A DNA stretch of 8,735 bases, from positions 1-8,735 of the forward strand of contig SFII01000098.1 in NCBI GenBank assembly GCA_004555335.1, given 5' to 3'. Numbering within the stretch: the stretch's first letter is position 1; each line of letters begins with the position of its first letter. The translations under genes and the position numbers were made by a program. The notes under the pieces were generated by a model. That model worked only from the letters and a program-made list of their open reading frames with translations, was not told the DNA's origin and made no database searches. Of the stretch, positions 6,222-8,735 are shown in pieces. The DNA is from Coriobacteriaceae bacterium. GTDB lineage: Bacteria; Actinomycetota; Coriobacteriia; Coriobacteriales; Eggerthellaceae.

Positions 6222-6914
6222 CTACTTGCGGAAGCGGTAACCGTAGCCGCGTACGGTTTCCACGATGCCGGAATCGTATCCGGCGGCGTTGATTTTATCG
6301 CGCAGGCGCTTGATATGGGTGTCGACCGTCTTGGTTTCGGTGAGGTATTCCCATCCCCAGGCCTCATGCAGCAGGTCTTCGCGGGAAACCACGTTGCCTG
6401 CCTGCTTCATGAGCGCGGCGAGCAGTTCGAATTCGCGGGGAGTGAGGTCGATCTGCCCCTTCTCGCCCGTCGCGGTGTGGGCATCCTCGTTGAGGGTGAT
6501 GCCGCTCGCGGTGATGGTGTTGCCCTGGGGTTGCATCTGCCCGCTGCTTCGGCGCAGCAGGGCGCGGACGCGGGCGATCAGCTCGCGCAGTCCGAAGGGC
6601 TTTGCCAGGTAGTCGTCACCGCCGATTTCAAGGCCGACCACCTTGTCCAGTTCGGTATCGCGGGCGCTCAGGAACAGCACCGGCGCATTGGTCTTCGACC
6701 TCAGCCTGCGGCAGAGCTCGTAGCCATCCATTCCGGGAAGCATGATGTCGAGCACGAAGAGGTCGTAGTCGTTTTCGGTTGCAAGGCGCAGCGCATCTTC
6801 GCCGTTCGAGGCGATATCGACTTGGAAGCCTTCCTTTTCCAGGGCGTATCCGACGAAATCGGTGATGGTCTGCTCGTCGTCGACGGCCAGGATACGTGCG
6901 GGACTCTCGTTCAT
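6222..6914 (-). CDS. OmpR/PhoB-family response regulator
   Basis: A 230-aa protein with the two standard domains. The receiver (about 7-120) has the acidic pair D12-D13, phospho-acceptor D56 in LDIMLPGMDG, the Ser83-Ala84 switch position (FLSARD) and Lys105 in LAKPFG. The C-terminal winged helix (about 135-230) contains LTPREFELLAALM, a recognition-helix region TKTVDTHIKRLRDKI and the family ending VETVRGYGYRFRK. It would bind DNA as a dimer when phosphorylated, probably by the kinase encoded just downstream. ATG 6914 is chosen for the strong AAGGAGG at 6921-6927, 6 nt away, and because the receiver starts there; the open frame continues upstream only as antisense to coaX. All key residues are intact, in contrast to the kinase. 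Target genes cannot be told; the adjacent pilus operon and coaX are candidates by position only. Confidence 0.93.
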   Translation of the reverse strand: MNESPARILAVDDEQTITDFVGYALEKEGFQVDIASNGEDALRLATENDYDLFVLDIMLPGMDGYELCRRLRSKTNAPVLFLSARDTELDKVVGLEIGGDDYLAKPFGLRELIARVRALLRRSSGQMQPQGNTITASGITLNEDAHTATGEKGQIDLTPREFELLAALMKQAGNVVSREDLLHEAWGWEYLTETKTVDTHIKRLRDKINAAGYDSGIVETVRGYGYRFRK

Positions 6915-7032
6915 TTGAAGCCTCCTTGCGATTTCGGGGCGAAGCGGTGCATGCGCGCCGTCCTTTTCTACGCGTAGTATATTAGCAAGACGCGAAAATC
7001 CGGCATTCGTTCCGAAGGGGGATGTCAAGCAC
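6915..7032. promoter_or_regulatory. Divergent promoter region between response regulator and coaX
   Basis: These 118 bp separate two divergent genes. An AT-rich core at 6975-6984 reads TATACT on the minus strand (a -10 candidate for the regulator) and contains TATATT on the plus strand (a -10 candidate for coaX); no good -35 is seen for either. The perfect 10-bp palindrome CTACGCGTAG at 6968-6977 overlaps this core and could be an operator. AAGGGGGA at 7015-7022 is the coaX ribosome binding site, and AAGGAGG at 6921-6927 (minus) serves the regulator. Confidence 0.45.
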
Positions 7033-7794
7033 ATGTTACTTGCCGTCGACCTGGGAAACACCCAGACGCTTATCGGTGCATACGCAGGGGAAACGCTTCT
7101 TGCCTCATGGAGGATCGATACCGACTGCGCGATTACTCCCAGCAAGCTGGAATCCGTCCTGCGCGGCCTCTTCGAGGGGGCGGGAATAGATCCCGGCAAG
7201 ATCCGGGGTGTGTCCTTGGGAAGCGTGGTCCCCGCGCTTAGCGGGGTATGGCAGAAGGCATCGCGCAGCCTTTTCGACGTCGGGTGCCTTGTGGTCCAGG
7301 CGCGGCATCTGGAAGGCCTGCTCGAAGTGCGTACCCAGGGAAGCGGGGCGGATAGGTTGGCCAATGCCGTTGCCGCCGCCGATCTGTACGGCAAGCCCGT
7401 TGTGGTCGTCGATCTGGGCACCGCAACCGACGCAGAGGTGATCGATGCGAGCGGGGCGTTCGTCGGGGGGTTCATCGCCCCTGGCCTTGCCACGTCCATG
7501 GATGCTTTGGTGAAGCGTACCGCGCAGCTTCCCGAGATAGACCTCGCCGATCCCGGCACGGCGATAGGGGCCGATACGGTGGAGGCCATCCAGGCGGGCG
7601 TGGTGCTGGGCGAAGCCGCCCGTATCGATGGCTTGGTCGGCAGGATCAGGAGGCAGATGCGCTGCGATGCCCCGGTGGTGGTGACCGGGGGCCTTTCGGG
7701 GGTAATCGGGCCGCTTTGCGAAACGCCAACCATTATCAACCCCTATCTGACCTTATGGGGATTGAAACTTATCTTCGAGCATGCGTCCAAGTAG
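7033..7794 (+). CDS. coaX: Type III pantothenate kinase
   Basis: A 253-aa protein of normal CoaX length. It transfers phosphate from ATP to pantothenate, the first committed step of coenzyme A synthesis, in the cytoplasm, and the type III enzymes generally need a monovalent cation. Visible motifs are the phosphate-binding D6-L-G-N-T10, LGSVVPAL (62-69), the pantothenate-site G105-A-D-R108, the second ASKHA motif D127-L-G-T-A-T132, GGFIAPG (145-151) and GADTVEAIQAGVVLG with a Gly-rich TGGLSG near the end. In many relatives GTAT is followed by Thr; here it is Asp133, so this loop is slightly unusual. ATG 7033 has AAGGGGGA 10 nt upstream. It is transcribed away from the response regulator and is followed after 65 nt by fhs, with no strong terminator between them, so co-transcription is possible. 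Confidence 0.93.
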   Translation: MLLAVDLGNTQTLIGAYAGETLLASWRIDTDCAITPSKLESVLRGLFEGAGIDPGKIRGVSLGSVVPALSGVWQKASRSLFDVGCLVVQARHLEGLLEVRTQGSGADRLANAVAAADLYGKPVVVVDLGTATDAEVIDASGAFVGGFIAPGLATSMDALVKRTAQLPEIDLADPGTAIGADTVEAIQAGVVLGEAARIDGLVGRIRRQMRCDAPVVVTGGLSGVIGPLCETPTIINPYLTLWGLKLIFEHASK

Positions 7795-7812
7795 AATGTC
7801 CTACATGAGTTG

Positions 7813-7840
7813 AAGTCCCTAGGTCGAAGAATGGGGACTT
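7813..7840 (+). repeat. Inverted repeat in the fhs leader
   Basis: AAGTCCC (7813-7819) and GGGACTT (7834-7840) are perfect 7-bp inverted arms around a 14-nt spacer. They lie between coaX and fhs, just before the fhs ribosome binding site (AAAGGG, 7845-7850). The element could be an operator half-site pair, a leader hairpin or a weak intergenic stem. No T tract follows, so it is not a classical terminator. Confidence 0.4.
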
Positions 7841-7859
7841 ACGAGAAAGGGTGTGTTGC

Positions 7860-8735
7860 ATGCTGACTGACATCGAAATCGCACAGGCTTGCCAGCCTCG
7901 TCCGATCAAGGAAATCGCCGAGAAGGCGGGCGTTCCCGAAAGCTATCTGGAACAGTACGGCAATTACAAGGCAAAGGTCGACTACAACCTGCTTCGCGAC
8001 CAGGATCATAAGCCCGGAAAGCTCATCCTGGTAACCGCGATCAACCCCACTCCCGCCGGCGAGGGCAAGACAACTACTACCGTCGGTCTGGCAGACGCCC
8101 TTTCCCGTCTGGACAAGAACGTCGTCGTGGCACTGCGCGAGCCTTCCCTGGGCCCCGTCTTCGGCATCAAGGGCGGCGCTGCGGGCGGCGGTTATGCCCA
8201 GGTCGTTCCCATGGAGGACATCAACCTGCATTTCACCGGTGACTTCCACGCAATCGGAGCGGCAAACAACCTGCTGGCAGCGATGATCGATGCCCACATC
8301 CACAATGGCAACGAGCTGAACATCGACACCCGCCGCATCACTTGGAAGCGCGCTGTCGACATGAACGACCGCCAGCTGCGCAACATCGTCTGCGGCCTGG
8401 GCGGACGCGCCCATGGTGTGCCCCGCGAAGATGGCTTCGACATCACCGTTGCAAGCGAGATCATGGCGATCTTCTGCCTGGCAACCAGCATCACCGACCT
8501 GAAGGAGCGTCTGGGCCGTATCGTCATCGGCTATACCTATGACGATGAACCCGTAACCGCCCACGACCTGAAGGCGGAAGGTGCGATGACCGCGCTGCTG
8601 AAGGACGCACTGAAGCCCAACCTGGTCCAGACCCTGGAAGGCACCCCTGCCTTCGTGCATGGCGGTCCCTTCGCCAATATCGCGCATGGCTGCAATTCCA
8701 TCATGGCAACCCGCATGGCCATGGCGCTGGGCGAC
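7860..8735 (+). CDS. fhs: Formate-tetrahydrofolate ligase, N-terminal half (partial)
   Basis: 292 codons are present and the frame is still open at the right edge; the full enzyme is usually about 555 aa. It joins formate to tetrahydrofolate using ATP to give 10-formyl-THF, feeding purine synthesis and, in acetogens, the methyl branch of the Wood-Ljungdahl pathway. The family signature is clear: the P-loop PTPAGEGKTTTTVGL (63-77), the REPSLGPVFGIKGGAAGGGY block (93-112) and FTGDFHAIGAANNLLAAMID (125-144), followed by DITVASEIMAIFCLA. ATG 7860 has AAAGGGTG upstream at 7845-7852, and the N-terminus (MLTDIEIAQA) is the usual one. Codon choice is strongly biased (mostly CTG, AAC, ATC, CGC), unlike the pilus genes, suggesting high expression. 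It is a single-copy-type cytoplasmic enzyme, with nothing broken in the visible part. Confidence 0.96.
   Translation, partial: MLTDIEIAQACQPRPIKEIAEKAGVPESYLEQYGNYKAKVDYNLLRDQDHKPGKLILVTAINPTPAGEGKTTTTVGLADALSRLDKNVVVALREPSLGPVFGIKGGAAGGGYAQVVPMEDINLHFTGDFHAIGAANNLLAAMIDAHIHNGNELNIDTRRITWKRAVDMNDRQLRNIVCGLGGRAHGVPREDGFDITVASEIMAIFCLATSITDLKERLGRIVIGYTYDDEPVTAHDLKAEGAMTALLKDALKPNLVQTLEGTPAFVHGGPFANIAHGCNSIMATRMAMALGD

Noticed and set aside
6915..7739. Upstream extension of the response regulator frame on the minus strand
   Set aside because: It is antisense to coaX. The receiver domain begins at ATG 6914 with a strong AAGGAGG, so the extension is not coding.
7795..7859. Tetrahydrofolate riboswitch before fhs
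   Set aside because: The gap is only 65 nt and shows one simple 7-bp stem, too little for the known THF riboswitch fold.
7831..7866. 11-codon ORF overlapping the fhs start
   Set aside because: ATG 7831 to TGA 7866 is open by chance length and lacks a clear SD; there is no attenuation-type codon run.
7839..8687. 282-aa open frame on the minus strand
   Set aside because: It is the antisense shadow of fhs, whose plus-strand product matches the family throughout.
1..8735. tRNA, rRNA, CRISPR array, insertion sequence or att site
   Set aside because: I found no cloverleaf-like segment, spaced direct repeats, transposase motifs or terminal inverted repeats on either strand.

Overview
This is a window of about 60% G+C DNA with densely packed bacterial genes. 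The likely source is a high-GC Gram-positive actinobacterium, and a Coriobacteriia/Eggerthellaceae-like gut lineage fits best. That placement is an inference from three things: a TadC/TadE-type pilus cluster, an actinobacterial-style cluster layout, and a type III pantothenate kinase next to formate-tetrahydrofolate ligase. No 16S or other taxonomic marker is present.

Left part (1-5103, all on +). This is the distal end of a tight-adherence (Tad/Flp) type IV pilus operon. It starts with the last 57 codons of a TadC-like inner-membrane platform protein. Five prepilin-like or TadE/TadG-like proteins follow: a 73-aa Flp-type pilin, a 76-aa pilin-like protein whose start lies inside the pilin gene, a 165-aa TadE-like protein, a 719-aa protein with a TadG-type N-terminus and a large unrecognised ectodomain, and a 195-aa TadE/TadF-like protein. 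Four of the five carry the same cleavage signature, G|Q-x-T-x-E, just before a hydrophobic helix. The 719-aa protein lacks the glutamate at +5. After them come a membrane-anchored 184-aa protein, a 107-aa DUF192 protein and a 131-aa zinc-ribbon protein. Neighbouring genes overlap or nearly touch (32 nt, 17 nt, 4 nt ATGA and similar junctions), so this is probably one translationally coupled transcript. It ends at a short hairpin at 5114-5128.

Middle part (5145-6914, all on -). A two-component system is encoded here in the order response regulator then histidine kinase. The OmpR/PhoB-type regulator is intact and has a strong Shine-Dalgarno sequence. The kinase looks broken: its reading frame is lost within the ATP lid, where about 30 nt including the G2 box (GxGLGL) appear to be missing. 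Its natural start region has an ATC where a start codon would be expected. A GC-rich hairpin followed by a short T run lies between the two genes.

Right part (7033-8735, +). A divergent 118-bp promoter region separates the regulator from coaX (type III pantothenate kinase, first step of CoA synthesis). After 65 nt comes the first 292 codons of fhs (formate-tetrahydrofolate ligase, one-carbon metabolism), which runs off the right edge. A 7-bp inverted repeat lies in the fhs leader.

The part most worth following up is the pilus block. It has an unusual series of minor-pilin candidates, a large lineage-specific ectodomain protein and three small conserved-looking accessory genes (anchored protein, DUF192, zinc ribbon) with no assigned pilus role.
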